48,909 bases of DNA from assembly GCF_003253745.1 (NCBI RefSeq), contig NZ_MZXV01000078.1, positions 1 to 48,909 of the forward strand, given 5' to 3'. Both the position numbers and the translations under genes were made by a program. Under the pieces are notes generated by a model. It saw only the letters and a list, made by a program, of their open reading frames with translations. It was not told the DNA's origin and did no database searches. Below, one piece after another: positions 17,652 through 26,257 of the stretch; positions within the stretch are counted from its first letter, which is position 1; each line of letters opens with the position of its first letter. The stretch comes from Mesorhizobium kowhaii (GTDB taxonomy: Bacteria; Pseudomonadota; Alphaproteobacteria; Rhizobiales; Rhizobiaceae).

Positions 17652-18389
17652 GGCTCCCCGATGACGACCGGTTGGCGGCGGCCGGTTACCGGGCCGCGCC
17701 AACGCCGGGGTAGCATGGGCAGGGTACGTCTGCAAAGAGAGCCGTTGTTGCGGCCGGCGAGGCGGTGGCAAAACGGCGAGATGCGGACCTGCCGTTCGCG
17801 CATCATGTCAAAGGCGACGCGAATGTGATGGTTAAGACCGGGCTTAAGCTCTCGTAAAGCCGCATCGGTCATGTTAGCCGACAGTGGATGGGTGGCGTGG
17901 GGCCTAGCCAGTTGAGGCCGACATATTGCCGGTAGCACGCCTGATCATTGTCTTTCTGATGCTGGGAAGTTTCGCTCTTGTCTTCGCCGCACTCGTGCGC
18001 CAGTCCGAAGAGATGAGCTTCCGGCCTCAGCCCACCGCGTCGCGCTGCGGCGATGCAGCCGGAACGCCATGCCCGCAAAGGGCGCTGTAACTCCCGAAGA
18101 CATACCGATCATCTGCCCGATGGCCGACAGGGTTGGCGCCCTGCTTCGGTTCGCGACAGATTCATCGCTCAGCAGTTTTCTCCTCAGCACGGGCTGGTCG
18201 GCCACCGCGCGTCGATGGCGTGCGCCCGCCAAAGCTTGCTCGTTGCACTTGCGGCCCTTCGCGGCGTAGATGAGAGCATTGATCGGCGGATAGGCTTTTG
18301 GATCGGTGGCGGTAGCCTCATATCCGTTGTTCTTGGGAAACAAGCCCTGCGGCTCGTTGACTGGCCGAGTGTCTGGAGGGGAATTTTCC
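17652..18389. other. Poorly coding 0.7-kb stretch between nadK and epimerase
   Basis: No frame spans this region. It contains one plausible small membrane-protein frame (17926-18090, listed separately) and, on the minus strand at about 18090-18390, an open frame beginning MENSPPDTRPVNEP. That second frame has a plausible composition but no ribosome-binding site, and its start overlaps the 5' end of the epimerase gene. The stretch may hold decayed gene remnants. Confidence 0.4.
17926..18090 (+). CDS. Possible 54-aa secreted or membrane-anchored small protein
   Basis: A frame starting at TTG 17926 (GAGG eight bases upstream) encodes LIIVFLMLGSFALVFAALVR, a clear hydrophobic segment, then a short polar tail with two cysteines (SRCGDAAGTPCPQ) and a TAA at 18088-18090. 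The hydrophobic segment followed by a polar tail and the high GC in third positions suggest a real small protein. It is too short for a family call, and the TTG start lowers confidence. Confidence 0.35.
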   Translation: MPVARLIIVFLMLGSFALVFAALVRQSEEMSFRPQPTASRCGDAAGTPCPQRAL

Positions 18390-19364
18390 ATGTCGCGCAG
18401 CGTGTTGGTTTCAGGTGGCTGCGGTTTCGTAGGCTCACATCTGATCGACCGTCTGCTGCGGCGAAGCGATCTGGAAAAGCTGGTCGTCGTCGACAATCTA
18501 TGGACCGGGGCGCGACAAAACATTGCGCATGTCACCGACCCGCGTTTCAGCCTCCAGATTGCCGACGCCGAAAGCTTTTCATCCAGTCAGCGCTTTGATG
18601 AGATCATCCATCTCGCATCGCCTGCTTCGCCGATATGGTACATGCGCGAGCCGGTTCGCACGATCAAGGCCAACATAGGCGGCGCGCTCAATCTTCTGAT
18701 GCTGCTCAAGCCCGGCGGTCGTTTCTGCTTTGCCTCGACCTCGGAAATTTATGGCGATCCCGAGATTTCCCCGCAACCCGAGAGTTACAGGGGATCGGTG
18801 GACTGCACCGGTCCCAGGGCCTCTTATGATGAAAGCAAGCGCTGCACCGAGGCATTGCTGTTCGAGCAGCAGCGCGTCAGCGGGCTTGATGTTCGTGTCG
18901 TCAGGATTTTCAACACATATGGGCCGCGAACCCGCATCGACGACGGCCGCGCCATTTCGAACTTTGTCATCCAGGCTCTGACGACAGGGATCCTGACGGT
19001 TTACGGCGACGGTTCCCAATCGCGCAGCTGGGGTTATGTAGACGACATCGTCGAAGGACTGGAACGTTTCTTCTGGCGCGACAGCATCTCGCACCGTGGT
19101 CCGCTGAACATCGGCAACAATCACGAGGTTTCGGTTCTGCGCATCGCTGAATTCGTCAGCTCGCTTGTTCCTGGCAGCCGCATCGAGCACCAGCCTCCGG
19201 TTCCCCAGGATCCAACCAACCGATGCCCGGACCTGACTTGGGCGAGGCATGTCCTTCCTGGCTGGGAAGCGAAAACCGGCTACCAGGAAGGCATCGAGCG
19301 GACGTTCGAGTGGTTTCGCCAACAGATCGCGGCGACCATGCGGTCTAAAGCGCGTCGCGATTGA
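18390..19364 (+). CDS. NAD-dependent epimerase/dehydratase, UDP-glucuronate decarboxylase-like
   Basis: An extended SDR of 324 residues acting on a nucleotide sugar in the cytoplasm. The Rossmann glycine motif GGCGFVG is at residues 9-15, and the catalytic Tyr146-x3-Lys150 is in ASYDESKR. The sequence around it (GPRASYDESKRCTEALL, RIFNTYGPR, DDGRAISNFVIQAL) is closest in memory to UDP-glucuronic acid decarboxylase (UDP-xylose synthase). The ATG at 18390 follows GGAGGGG. The last codons and the stop lie inside a dispersed repeat (19346-19447), so the C-terminal residues KARRD come from the repeat. Confidence 0.85.
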   Translation: MSRSVLVSGGCGFVGSHLIDRLLRRSDLEKLVVVDNLWTGARQNIAHVTDPRFSLQIADAESFSSSQRFDEIIHLASPASPIWYMREPVRTIKANIGGALNLLMLLKPGGRFCFASTSEIYGDPEISPQPESYRGSVDCTGPRASYDESKRCTEALLFEQQRVSGLDVRVVRIFNTYGPRTRIDDGRAISNFVIQALTTGILTVYGDGSQSRSWGYVDDIVEGLERFFWRDSISHRGPLNIGNNHEVSVLRIAEFVSSLVPGSRIEHQPPVPQDPTNRCPDLTWARHVLPGWEAKTGYQEGIERTFEWFRQQIAATMRSKARRD

Positions 19365-19447
19365 ACGGATTCAGGCGACGCGCTTTAGGTCTTTGTTTTA
19401 TGCATGTCGTTGCCCCAAAACGGGGCCACTTTTGGGCGACATGCATT
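19346..19447. repeat. Dispersed two-hairpin repeat, copy 3 (inverted)
   Basis: The reverse order of copies 1 and 2: AAAGCGCGTCGC...GACGCGCTTT first, then ATGCATGTCG (19400-19409) ... CGACATGCAT (19437-19446), whose loop carries an extra hairpin CCCCAAAACGGGG and CCACTTTTGGG. It overlaps the 3' end of the epimerase gene. Confidence 0.8.
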
Positions 19448-19472
19448 AGGATGTGACGCAAGAATCGGCCGC

Positions 19473-19739
19473 TCACTGCGCCACCACCTGCAAATTGGCG
19501 TTGCCGTAGAATCTATAGGCAAGATAGGTCGGGTCGCCGGTTTCATAGAAGCGCTTGCGCACCACTTGCAGCATCTCGGCAAGGTAAACCGGTCCGTCCT
19601 TGAGCCGCGCGCTGATGCCGCCGTAGAAGTCGCTCGAGAAGGCGGCGGCCGCGCGGTCGGTCAACGGCCACATGCCGCCGATGAAGCCCGACGACGGCTG
19701 AAACGCGTCCTGGCGCACACGCTTTCTCGTCCCGATCAA
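19473..19739 (-). pseudogene. C-terminal remnant of a CHAT-domain (caspase-like) protein
   Basis: About 88 residues remain, with the pattern of the end of a CHAT domain: SGFIGGMWPLTDRAAAAF, FYGGISARLKDGPVYLAEML, and GDPTYLAYRFYGNANLQVV before a stop (TGA, 19475-19473). The His/Cys catalytic part that should precede it is absent: upstream the frame starts only at a TTG (19739) within a non-matching sequence. It is therefore read as a truncated gene. CHAT proteases often serve in bacterial defence or regulated proteolysis (family knowledge). It lies beside a dispersed repeat, a possible cause of the deletion. Confidence 0.6.
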
Positions 19740-19789
19740 GGACTGCCTTACGAACGGTCGAGCCCATGGCTGCGTCTACAAAAAGATAT

Positions 19790-19807
19790 TGACTGTATGT
19801 TTAGTCA
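19790..19807. promoter_or_regulatory. Candidate promoter/operator of the plus-strand ABC operon
   Basis: The inverted repeat TGACT-GTATGTTT-AGTCA sits in an AT-rich pocket 80 bases before the ATPase start. TTGACT overlapping its left arm could be a -35 box with TATCAC 17 bases on as a weak -10. It could bind the TetR regulator at the end of the operon; this is inference from symmetry. Confidence 0.3.
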
Positions 19808-19886
19808 TAGTTATCACCTGATGGTGAGGATCAAGTTGGTCAGCCGGCTTCCGCCGGTGAATGACCACGCAGGAGAGGGGAATATC

Positions 19887-20978
19887 TTGACAGCCATACG
19901 GCCCGCCGTTGAGGCGAAGGGCGTCACCAGGATCTTTCGGGGAACCGGTCAGGATTCGGTTAGAGCGCTCGACAACGTCTCCGTCGCGATCCGCGAGAAT
20001 GAATTCTTCACGCTGCTCGGTCCGTCCGGCTGTGGAAAGACGACGCTGCTGCGGCTGATCGCCGGCTTTGACTATCCGACTGACGGCGAAATCCAGCTTT
20101 ACGGCCAGGACATCGCGCCGCTGCCGCCCTTCAAGCGGCCGGTCAACACCGTCTTCCAGTCCTATGCGCTGTTTCCGCACATGACGGTCGCCGAGAATAT
20201 CGGCTTTGGCCTGAAGATGCTGGGCAAGCCGAAGGCCGAGATCGAGGCGCGCGTCGACGCGATGCTGAAGCTCGTCCACATGCAAGAGCTCAAAAATCGG
20301 CGCACCAGCCAGATCTCCGGCGGCCAGCAGCAGCGCGTGGCATTGGCAAGGGCGCTGGCACCGCAGCCCAAGGTGCTGCTGCTCGACGAACCCTTGTCGG
20401 CGCTCGACTACAAGCTGCGCAAGGAGATGCAGATCGAGCTGAAGCGGCTGCAGCACGAGACCGGTATCACCTTCATCTTCGTCACCCATGACCAGGAAGA
20501 AGCGCTGACGATGTCGGACCGAATCGCGGTGATGTCGGCGGGAAACATCCTGCAGGTCGGCACGCCCTGGGACGTCTATGACCACCCGGCGGAGCGGTTC
20601 GTCGCCGACTTCATCGGCGAGACGAATTTCCTGACCGGCATGGTCGAAAGTGCAGGCAATGGCCAGGCGCGGATTGCCTTGCGCTCGGGTGCGAAGATCT
20701 GCGCGACCGCCGCCGCGGGTTTCCGCGCAGGCGGCAACGCAACGCTGATGGTCCGGCCTGAGCATGCGAAGCTCGTCAAAGGCCGCGGCGACCTGACCGG
20801 CACGATCGAGACCATCGTCTATTTCGGCACCGACACGCACATCCATGTCCGGCTGGACGAAGGCGACGTCTTCATGGTGCGCCAGCAGAACTCACGCAGC
20901 GCCAGCTGCGGCTTCGAAAACGGCGACAAGGTCGGCATTTCGATCGGCGACGACGCTGCTCAAGTGCTGAAGGACTAG
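19887..20978 (+). CDS. Polyamine-type ABC transporter, ATP-binding protein (PotA-like)
   Basis: The ATPase of a putrescine/spermidine-type importer, 363 residues. Walker A is GPSGCGKTTLL, the signature is QISGGQQQRVALARAL, Walker B is VLLLDEPLSALD and the switch histidine is in FVTHDQEEAL. A TOBE domain follows from about residue 280. The TTG at 19887 is preferred because GGAGAGGGG lies just upstream and it gives the family's usual length; a frame-open extension further upstream is not conserved in type. It is first of a tight operon with two permeases, a binding protein, an amidase and a TetR gene. Confidence 0.92.
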   Translation: MTAIRPAVEAKGVTRIFRGTGQDSVRALDNVSVAIRENEFFTLLGPSGCGKTTLLRLIAGFDYPTDGEIQLYGQDIAPLPPFKRPVNTVFQSYALFPHMTVAENIGFGLKMLGKPKAEIEARVDAMLKLVHMQELKNRRTSQISGGQQQRVALARALAPQPKVLLLDEPLSALDYKLRKEMQIELKRLQHETGITFIFVTHDQEEALTMSDRIAVMSAGNILQVGTPWDVYDHPAERFVADFIGETNFLTGMVESAGNGQARIALRSGAKICATAAAGFRAGGNATLMVRPEHAKLVKGRGDLTGTIETIVYFGTDTHIHVRLDEGDVFMVRQQNSRSASCGFENGDKVGISIGDDAAQVLKD

Positions 20979-20982
20979 GGCC

Positions 20983-21903
20983 ATGGCGACCGCGAGAGAG
21001 GTAGCCGAAAAGGCCGAACGCGACGACATCAGGTCACGCTGGCTGCTTTCCACCCCGGCACTGCTGATCGTCTTCCTCGCGGCCCTTGGGCCGCTGCTGA
21101 TCGTGGTCGTCTATTCCTTCCTGACGCCAGGCAATTACGGCGACGTGAAATGGCAGTTCTCGACCGATCCCTGGGTGAGCGTACTGTTCGAGCGTGACGT
21201 CTTCGACGACACGCTGTCGTTCGCCACTGCATATCTGTCGATCTTCTGGCGCTCGGTGTCGCTGTCGCTGGCAACCACTTTGTTGACCCTGATCCTCGGT
21301 TTTCCCACCGCCTATTTCATTGCCACACGGCCGGATCACCGGCGCGACATCTGGCTGTTCCTGATCACCATCCCGTTCTGGACCAACCTTCTGATCCGCA
21401 CCTTCGCCATGCAGCAGGTGCTGCGCAATGACGGCATCGTCAATTCGGTGCTGCAGCTGCTTGGGATCACCGACCATCCTGTCCAGCTCATGTACACCAA
21501 TTTCGCCGTCCTGGCCGGCATGGTCTACGTCTTCCTGCCGCTGATGGTGCTGCCGCTTTACGCCAGCATGGAGAAGATCGACTTCCGCCTTGTCGAGGCG
21601 GGCTACGACCTCTACGCGACGCGGTTCCAGGTGTTGAGGCGCATCATCATCCCGCTGGTCACGCCGGGCATCGTCGCCGGCTCGATCCTCGTCTTCATCC
21701 CCTCGCTCGGCGCCTATGTGACGCCGCGCGTGCTCGGCGGCGGCACCAATCTGATGATCGGCAACCTGATCGAGCTGCAATTCGGCCAGGGCAGAAACTG
21801 GCCGCTCGGTGCGGCGCTGTCGATCACCTTGATGGCGATCGTCATGATGGCGCTGCTGTTCTACGTCCGCAACACGACCAGGTCGGATGGCGCTCATGGC
21901 TAA
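20983..21903 (+). CDS. ABC transporter permease (PotB-like)
   Basis: A 306-residue inner-membrane permease of the PotB/MalF-like family, with six predicted membrane segments, the first at about 24-45. The EAA-loop, for docking the ATPase, is recognisable in VEAGYDLYATRFQVLRRIIIPLVTPGI. It lies 4 bp after the ATPase stop. The stop overlaps the next permease by 8 bp, so translation is probably coupled. Confidence 0.92.
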   Translation: MATAREVAEKAERDDIRSRWLLSTPALLIVFLAALGPLLIVVVYSFLTPGNYGDVKWQFSTDPWVSVLFERDVFDDTLSFATAYLSIFWRSVSLSLATTLLTLILGFPTAYFIATRPDHRRDIWLFLITIPFWTNLLIRTFAMQQVLRNDGIVNSVLQLLGITDHPVQLMYTNFAVLAGMVYVFLPLMVLPLYASMEKIDFRLVEAGYDLYATRFQVLRRIIIPLVTPGIVAGSILVFIPSLGAYVTPRVLGGGTNLMIGNLIELQFGQGRNWPLGAALSITLMAIVMMALLFYVRNTTRSDGAHG

Positions 21904-22696
21904 TCGCTTCGACGTCCGGCGGCAGAACGGCTTCGTCAGCGTGGCGATGCTGTGTTTCTTCCTGCTTTACCTGCCGATCGCCACGCTCGTGGTCTACGCC
22001 TTCAACGACAATGATTCCGTTGTGATCTGGAAAGGCTTTTCGCTGCGCTGGTTCCACATCGCCTGGAACAATGCGCTGGTCATAGAATCGTCGATCCGCT
22101 CGTTCCAGATCGCCGCAGTGGCCGCCGTGCTGGCGACCATCACCGCCACGATGGCGGCGCTGGCGACGACCAGGACCAAGCCGTATCCGGGATTGACCCT
22201 CAAATACGCCTTCATCAACCAGCCGCTGATGGTGCCGGAGATCGTCACCGCGGTGGCGCTGCTGATCGTGTTCTCGCGCATCAAGATATGGACCGGTTAT
22301 TCCGGGCTCGGCTACCTCGTCGCCGCGCACACCGCCTTCTGCATCCCGTTCGCCTATCTGCCGATCCGGGCCCGGCTTGAAAGCATGGACCTGTCGCTCG
22401 AGACGGCAGCGGCCGATCTCTATGCAACGAAGTGGAAGACCTTTCGGCACGTGACCTTGCCATTGCTTTGGCCGGGCATTCTCGCCGGATTGATGCTCGC
22501 CTTCGTCGTCTCGCTGGATGACGTCGTCATCACCGAATTCGTCAAATCGGGCGGCCAGGACACGCTGCCGACCTACATGCTCGGCCAGCTCCGGCGCACC
22601 GTGACGCCGGAAGTCAATGCGATCTCGACGGCCTTCCTCGTGCTGTCGATCGGCATTGTCACGGCTTTCTTTTTCATCAGCAGGAAACGGACCTGA
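21896..22696 (+). CDS. ABC transporter permease (PotC-like)
   Basis: A 266-residue inner-membrane permease of the PotC type. The EAA motif is in ETAAADLYATKWKTFRHVTL. Motifs such as VVSLDDVVITEFVKSGG are characteristic of spermidine/putrescine permeases. The start at 21896 overlaps the upstream permease by 8 bp; an ATG three codons earlier is possible. The binding protein follows after 40 bp. Confidence 0.92.
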   Translation: MANRFDVRRQNGFVSVAMLCFFLLYLPIATLVVYAFNDNDSVVIWKGFSLRWFHIAWNNALVIESSIRSFQIAAVAAVLATITATMAALATTRTKPYPGLTLKYAFINQPLMVPEIVTAVALLIVFSRIKIWTGYSGLGYLVAAHTAFCIPFAYLPIRARLESMDLSLETAAADLYATKWKTFRHVTLPLLWPGILAGLMLAFVVSLDDVVITEFVKSGGQDTLPTYMLGQLRRTVTPEVNAISTAFLVLSIGIVTAFFFISRKRT

Positions 22697-22736
22697 GGCG
22701 GCAACGCCGACGGTCCCAACAATGGGAGCATTGAGC

Positions 22737-23771
22737 ATGAACTGGAAACTGACCGCGACGGCGATCGGGCTGTCGCTGCTGGCCGTGACGGGTGTGGCCC
22801 GCGCCGAGGGAGAACTCAACATCTACAATTGGGGCAATTACACCAACCCCGATCTCATCAAGAAATTCGAGGAGACCTACAAGGTCAAGGTCACCGTCAC
22901 CGACTTCGATTCCAACGACACCGCGCTGGCCAAGATCCGCCAGGGCGGTGCCGGTTTCGACATCGTCGTGCCTTCGGCAAGCGTCGTCCCGATCTGGATC
23001 AGCGAGGGGCTGCTGCTTGAATCGCGCCCGGACCAGATGGAGAATTTCAAAAACGTCGATCCCAAATGGGTCGATGTCCCCTTCGATCCGGCTCGCAAAT
23101 ATACCGTTCCGTGGCAGTGGGGCACGACAGGCGTGTCGGTCAACAAGTCGGTCTATTCCGGCGACGTGAACACGTCCGCAATCTTCCTCGACCCACCGCC
23201 CGAGCTCGTCGGCAAGATCAACGTCGTGCCCGAAATGGGTGACATCATGTTTCTCGCCATCGCCTACGAAGGCGGCCAATACTGTACGGCAGACAAGGTG
23301 GTGCTGAAGAAGGTGCGCGACAAGCTGGTCGAGGCCAAGGCGAAATGGCTGTCCTTCGACTACGGCGCCGTCGACGGCCTGGGCAAGGGCGACATCGCCG
23401 CCGGCGTCAACTGGAACGGCATTTCGCTCCGCCAGCGGTTGCAGAACGACAAGATCGTCTATGGCTATCCCAAGGAAGGCTACCCGATCTGGATGGACAA
23501 CGTCGCCGTCCTCAAGGACGCCAGGAACGTCGAGAACGCCAAGCTCTTCCAGAACTTCATCATGGACCCGCAGAACGCAGCACTGATCTCGGCCTTCGCG
23601 CGCTATTCGAACGGCATCAAAGGCTCGGAAGCCTTCATGCCCGACGACATGAAGAACGCGCCGGAAGTGAACGTTCCGGCTGAATTCGCGGCCAAGGGAC
23701 AGTTCATGCAGGCCTGTCCGCCGGACGTGCAGGCGCTCTACACGAAAATCTGGACCGACCTCCAGAAATAG
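22737..23771 (+). CDS. Periplasmic polyamine-type substrate-binding protein (PotD-like)
   Basis: A 344-residue secreted solute receptor. The signal peptide (residues 1-23, ending GVARAEG) is followed by LNIYNWGNYTNPDLIKKFEE, the hallmark start of PotD/SpuD-type proteins, and by WQWGTTGVSVNKSVY. The ATG at 22737 follows GGGAG by ten bases. The exact ligand cannot be read from the sequence; the neighbouring amidase suggests an amide-containing amine. Confidence 0.9.
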   Translation: MNWKLTATAIGLSLLAVTGVARAEGELNIYNWGNYTNPDLIKKFEETYKVKVTVTDFDSNDTALAKIRQGGAGFDIVVPSASVVPIWISEGLLLESRPDQMENFKNVDPKWVDVPFDPARKYTVPWQWGTTGVSVNKSVYSGDVNTSAIFLDPPPELVGKINVVPEMGDIMFLAIAYEGGQYCTADKVVLKKVRDKLVEAKAKWLSFDYGAVDGLGKGDIAAGVNWNGISLRQRLQNDKIVYGYPKEGYPIWMDNVAVLKDARNVENAKLFQNFIMDPQNAALISAFARYSNGIKGSEAFMPDDMKNAPEVNVPAEFAAKGQFMQACPPDVQALYTKIWTDLQK

Positions 23772-23788
23772 CCCAGCCCGGGTTTTCT

Positions 23789-23810
23789 CGCGCCGCGATA
23801 TCGCGGCGCG
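23789..23810. promoter_or_regulatory. Perfect 22-bp palindrome between binding-protein and amidase genes
   Basis: CGCGCCGCGAT/ATCGCGGCGCG is a perfect palindrome, so the transcript would fold into an 11-bp GC-rich hairpin 17 bp after the binding-protein stop. Such structures often protect the upstream message from 3' decay and let binding-protein genes be expressed above their downstream neighbours. There is no T tract, so it is not a full terminator. Confidence 0.55.
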
Positions 23811-23864
23811 GCCACCTCGCGTCTGTTCATGCCAAGGCGATCTGGCGATCGCAGGAGACTTCCC

Positions 23865-25292
23865 ATGACCGATCTCGATCTTTGCTATCTGCCGGCCAGC
23901 GAGGCGCTGCGGCTGTTCAAGGCGAAGAAACTATCGCCCGTCGAATTGATGCAGGCGACCATCGACCGCGCCGAGGCGACGAAAGCGGCGATCAACTGCT
24001 TCACCTTCACGCATTTCGACGAGGCGATGGAGCTGGCCAAAAAAGCCGAGGCGAAATACGCCAGGGGCGCCAGGACCGGCGCGCTCGAGGGCCTGCCGAT
24101 CGGCATCAAGGACGAGAGCTACATCAAGGGCAAGCCGACATCGCACGGCTCGCTAATGTCGAAGGATGCCATTGGCGGCCACACCTCGACGATGAATGAG
24201 CGCATTATCAAGTCCGGAGGCATCGTCCATGCACGCACGGCAACGCCCGAATTCAGCTGCGCCGGCTACACCTGGTCGAGGCGCTGGGGCGTCACGCGCA
24301 ATCCATGGAATCCGGACTTCACGCCAGGTGGTTCGTCCGGCGGTGCGGCGGCGACGCTTGCCGCGGGCACATCGTCGATTGCTACCGGTTCGGACATTGC
24401 CGGATCGATCCGCATCCCGGCGTCTGCCTGCGGTCTCATCGGCTTCAAGCCGCCTTACGGCCGCAATCCCGATGAGCCGCCCTTTAACCTCGACTTCTAC
24501 TGTCATACCGGCCCGCTGGCGCGAAACGTGCGGGATGCGATCCTGCTGCAGAATGTCATGGCAGGACCGAGCCCGCTCGACATCGCCACGCTGCGCCCGA
24601 AATTGCGCCTGCCGCTCGACTACAAGCCGATCAAGGGCTGGAAAATTGCTTTCTCGATGGACCTAGGCTCCTTCGAAGTGGATGCGGAGGTGCGGAGAAA
24701 CACACTCGCTGCCTGCGATGTGTTCCGCTCACTCGGCGCCACCGTCGAGCAGGTCGATCTGGGCTGGGGCGACGAGGTGCTCAAGGCCGGCATGGCCTAT
24801 CTCGAGCACCTCTTCGGCGCCTCGCTGTCGCAACTGCTCAAGCAGCACGGCAAGGACATGACAAGCTATGCACGGCAATTCGCCGAGGATGGGCAAAAGT
24901 CGAAGGCCACGGACTTTGTCGCAACCCTCGACGTGGCGGCCAGGATGTACCAGACGCTCGGGCCGTTGCTGGAGACATATGACATGCTGATCTGCCCGAC
25001 CAACGCGCTTCCCTCGGTGCCGGCGGAGTTCGACCACACCAGGGACACTGTCGAGATCAACGGAAAGCAGGTGAACCCGTCGCTTGGCTGGGTGATGACG
25101 ACGCCGTTCAACATGCTGAGCCGCTGTCCCGTTCTCACCATACCGTCGGGCCGGGCGGCGAGCGGCGTGCCGACAGGCATCCAGATTGTCGGCCGCACCT
25201 ATTGCGACGCCGATGTTTTCCGGGCAGCGCTGGCCTATGAGACGTCACAGGGTCAATGGTACGGAAATGCCGAAACGCGCCCGTCGCTATGA
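23865..25292 (+). CDS. Amidase (amidase-signature family)
   Basis: A 475-residue serine hydrolase that should cleave a carboxamide. The amidase-signature triad is Lys82 (GLPIGIKDES), the cis-Ser in GGSSGG (S157/S158) and the nucleophile Ser181 (GSDIAGSIRIPA). The ATG at 23865 follows CAGGAGA. Context (polyamine-type ABC importer upstream, TetR gene downstream) suggests that it releases an amine or acid from the imported substrate. GatA of the tRNA-amidation complex is unlikely, as gatC and gatB are absent. Substrate inferred, not shown. Confidence 0.88.
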   Translation: MTDLDLCYLPASEALRLFKAKKLSPVELMQATIDRAEATKAAINCFTFTHFDEAMELAKKAEAKYARGARTGALEGLPIGIKDESYIKGKPTSHGSLMSKDAIGGHTSTMNERIIKSGGIVHARTATPEFSCAGYTWSRRWGVTRNPWNPDFTPGGSSGGAAATLAAGTSSIATGSDIAGSIRIPASACGLIGFKPPYGRNPDEPPFNLDFYCHTGPLARNVRDAILLQNVMAGPSPLDIATLRPKLRLPLDYKPIKGWKIAFSMDLGSFEVDAEVRRNTLAACDVFRSLGATVEQVDLGWGDEVLKAGMAYLEHLFGASLSQLLKQHGKDMTSYARQFAEDGQKSKATDFVATLDVAARMYQTLGPLLETYDMLICPTNALPSVPAEFDHTRDTVEINGKQVNPSLGWVMTTPFNMLSRCPVLTIPSGRAASGVPTGIQIVGRTYCDADVFRAALAYETSQGQWYGNAETRPSL

Positions 25293-25402
25293 TCAGCCAT
25301 GTGGCCCTTGCCGCGCTGGTGCTTGATCTCTCGCTTCGCTTATGGTGAGCCGGCGCGCGGGGTTGGAAATCTCCGCCGCAAGGTTTGAAAGGCTGGACAG
25401 GA

Positions 25403-26107
25403 ATGGCGCAACGCAAGGCTACCGCGGCACCGGAGACACCCAGGGCGATGGTGGCCCAAGGTGGCGACAAGCGGCTCGAGCCGGCCCCCAGGGATCGCCG
25501 GCGCGAGCGCGGCGAAGCCAGCATTCAGCGCATCATCGACGCCACGATCGATCTCATCGCCGACGAAGGCCTGGCGAGCGTCACCATGCAGCGGATCGCC
25601 GAGCATGTCGGCTCTTCCAACGCACTGGTGGTTTTCCACTTTCGCAGCAAGGAGAACCTGTTTCGCGCCGTGCTGCAGTATCTCAGCGATCAGTACGATG
25701 AATTGTGGGCGACGCTGGTACGTGTGCCCGCTCTGTCGCCGGTCGAACGGCTGATGGGCGCGGTCGAATGCGCACAAAGATTCGCGCGGCAGCATCCGAA
25801 ATGGGTTTCGGTCTTTGTCGTGTTCTCCAGCGACCGCAAGAGCATGCAGATCTACAACGAGATCGGCCTGCCCAGCGATCTCAGCTACAATGCCGAGGCG
25901 CGCGACTTGCTGATCGAAATCAAGCGCAGCGGCGGCTACACCGATGTCGACCCGGATACACTGGCTGAAAGCCTCAATTATCTCGTCCATGGCGCATGGA
26001 TCTGGGATCACCTCAACCCACCGGCGGGTAATTCCGATGTGCTGAGAAAGACGATGCTGATGCTGCTGCATCAGTCGTTTCCGCGGCATTTCGAATTGAT
26101 GCGCTAA
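25403..26107 (+). CDS. TetR family regulator
   Basis: A 234-residue TetR-type repressor. The helix-turn-helix is at about residues 35-80 (IDLIADEGLASVTMQRIAEH, SSNALVVFHFRSKENLFRAVL), with a ligand-binding domain after it, in a BetI-like layout. A basic, alanine-rich 30-residue leader precedes the HTH. Start ATG 25403 is chosen over a TTG at 25385; neither has a strong ribosome-binding site. It is the last gene of the amidase operon and its likely local regulator. Confidence 0.85.
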   Translation: MAQRKATAAPETPRAMVAQGGDKRLEPAPRDRRRERGEASIQRIIDATIDLIADEGLASVTMQRIAEHVGSSNALVVFHFRSKENLFRAVLQYLSDQYDELWATLVRVPALSPVERLMGAVECAQRFARQHPKWVSVFVVFSSDRKSMQIYNEIGLPSDLSYNAEARDLLIEIKRSGGYTDVDPDTLAESLNYLVHGAWIWDHLNPPAGNSDVLRKTMLMLLHQSFPRHFELMR

Positions 26108-26249
26108 GGTGTGTTGTTATTCAGGTGATGCCGGCCTGCAAACGATGGCTTTCTGCGCTTCCGGTGCTCACGTACGAAAAGTACGCTCCGCTCCGGTTCT
26201 CGGAAGCCACCGTTTTCGACTCGGGCTGACCTGAATATCAACACACCTT
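26106..26249. repeat. Long palindromic element between convergent operons
   Basis: Terminal inverted repeats AAGGTGTGTTGTTATTCAGGT (26106-26126) and ACCTGAATATCAACACACCTT (26229-26249) match at nearly every base. The 102-bp interior has a secondary core GTACGAAAAGTAC flanked by CTCCGCTCCGG. The left arm starts on the last codon of the TetR gene (the TAA is within it). It sits where the two ABC operons converge and probably ends both transcripts. The interior resembles a common intergenic repeat of Proteobacteria (recollection). Confidence 0.7.
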
Positions 26250-26257
26250 AATCGGCC

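Noticed and set aside
18091..18390. Minus-strand frame starting MENSPPDTRPVNEP with plausible composition
   Set aside because: No ribosome-binding site, start overlapping the 5' end of the epimerase gene on the other strand, and an arginine-rich distal part that covers another candidate frame. It could be a remnant, but support is too weak to list as a gene.
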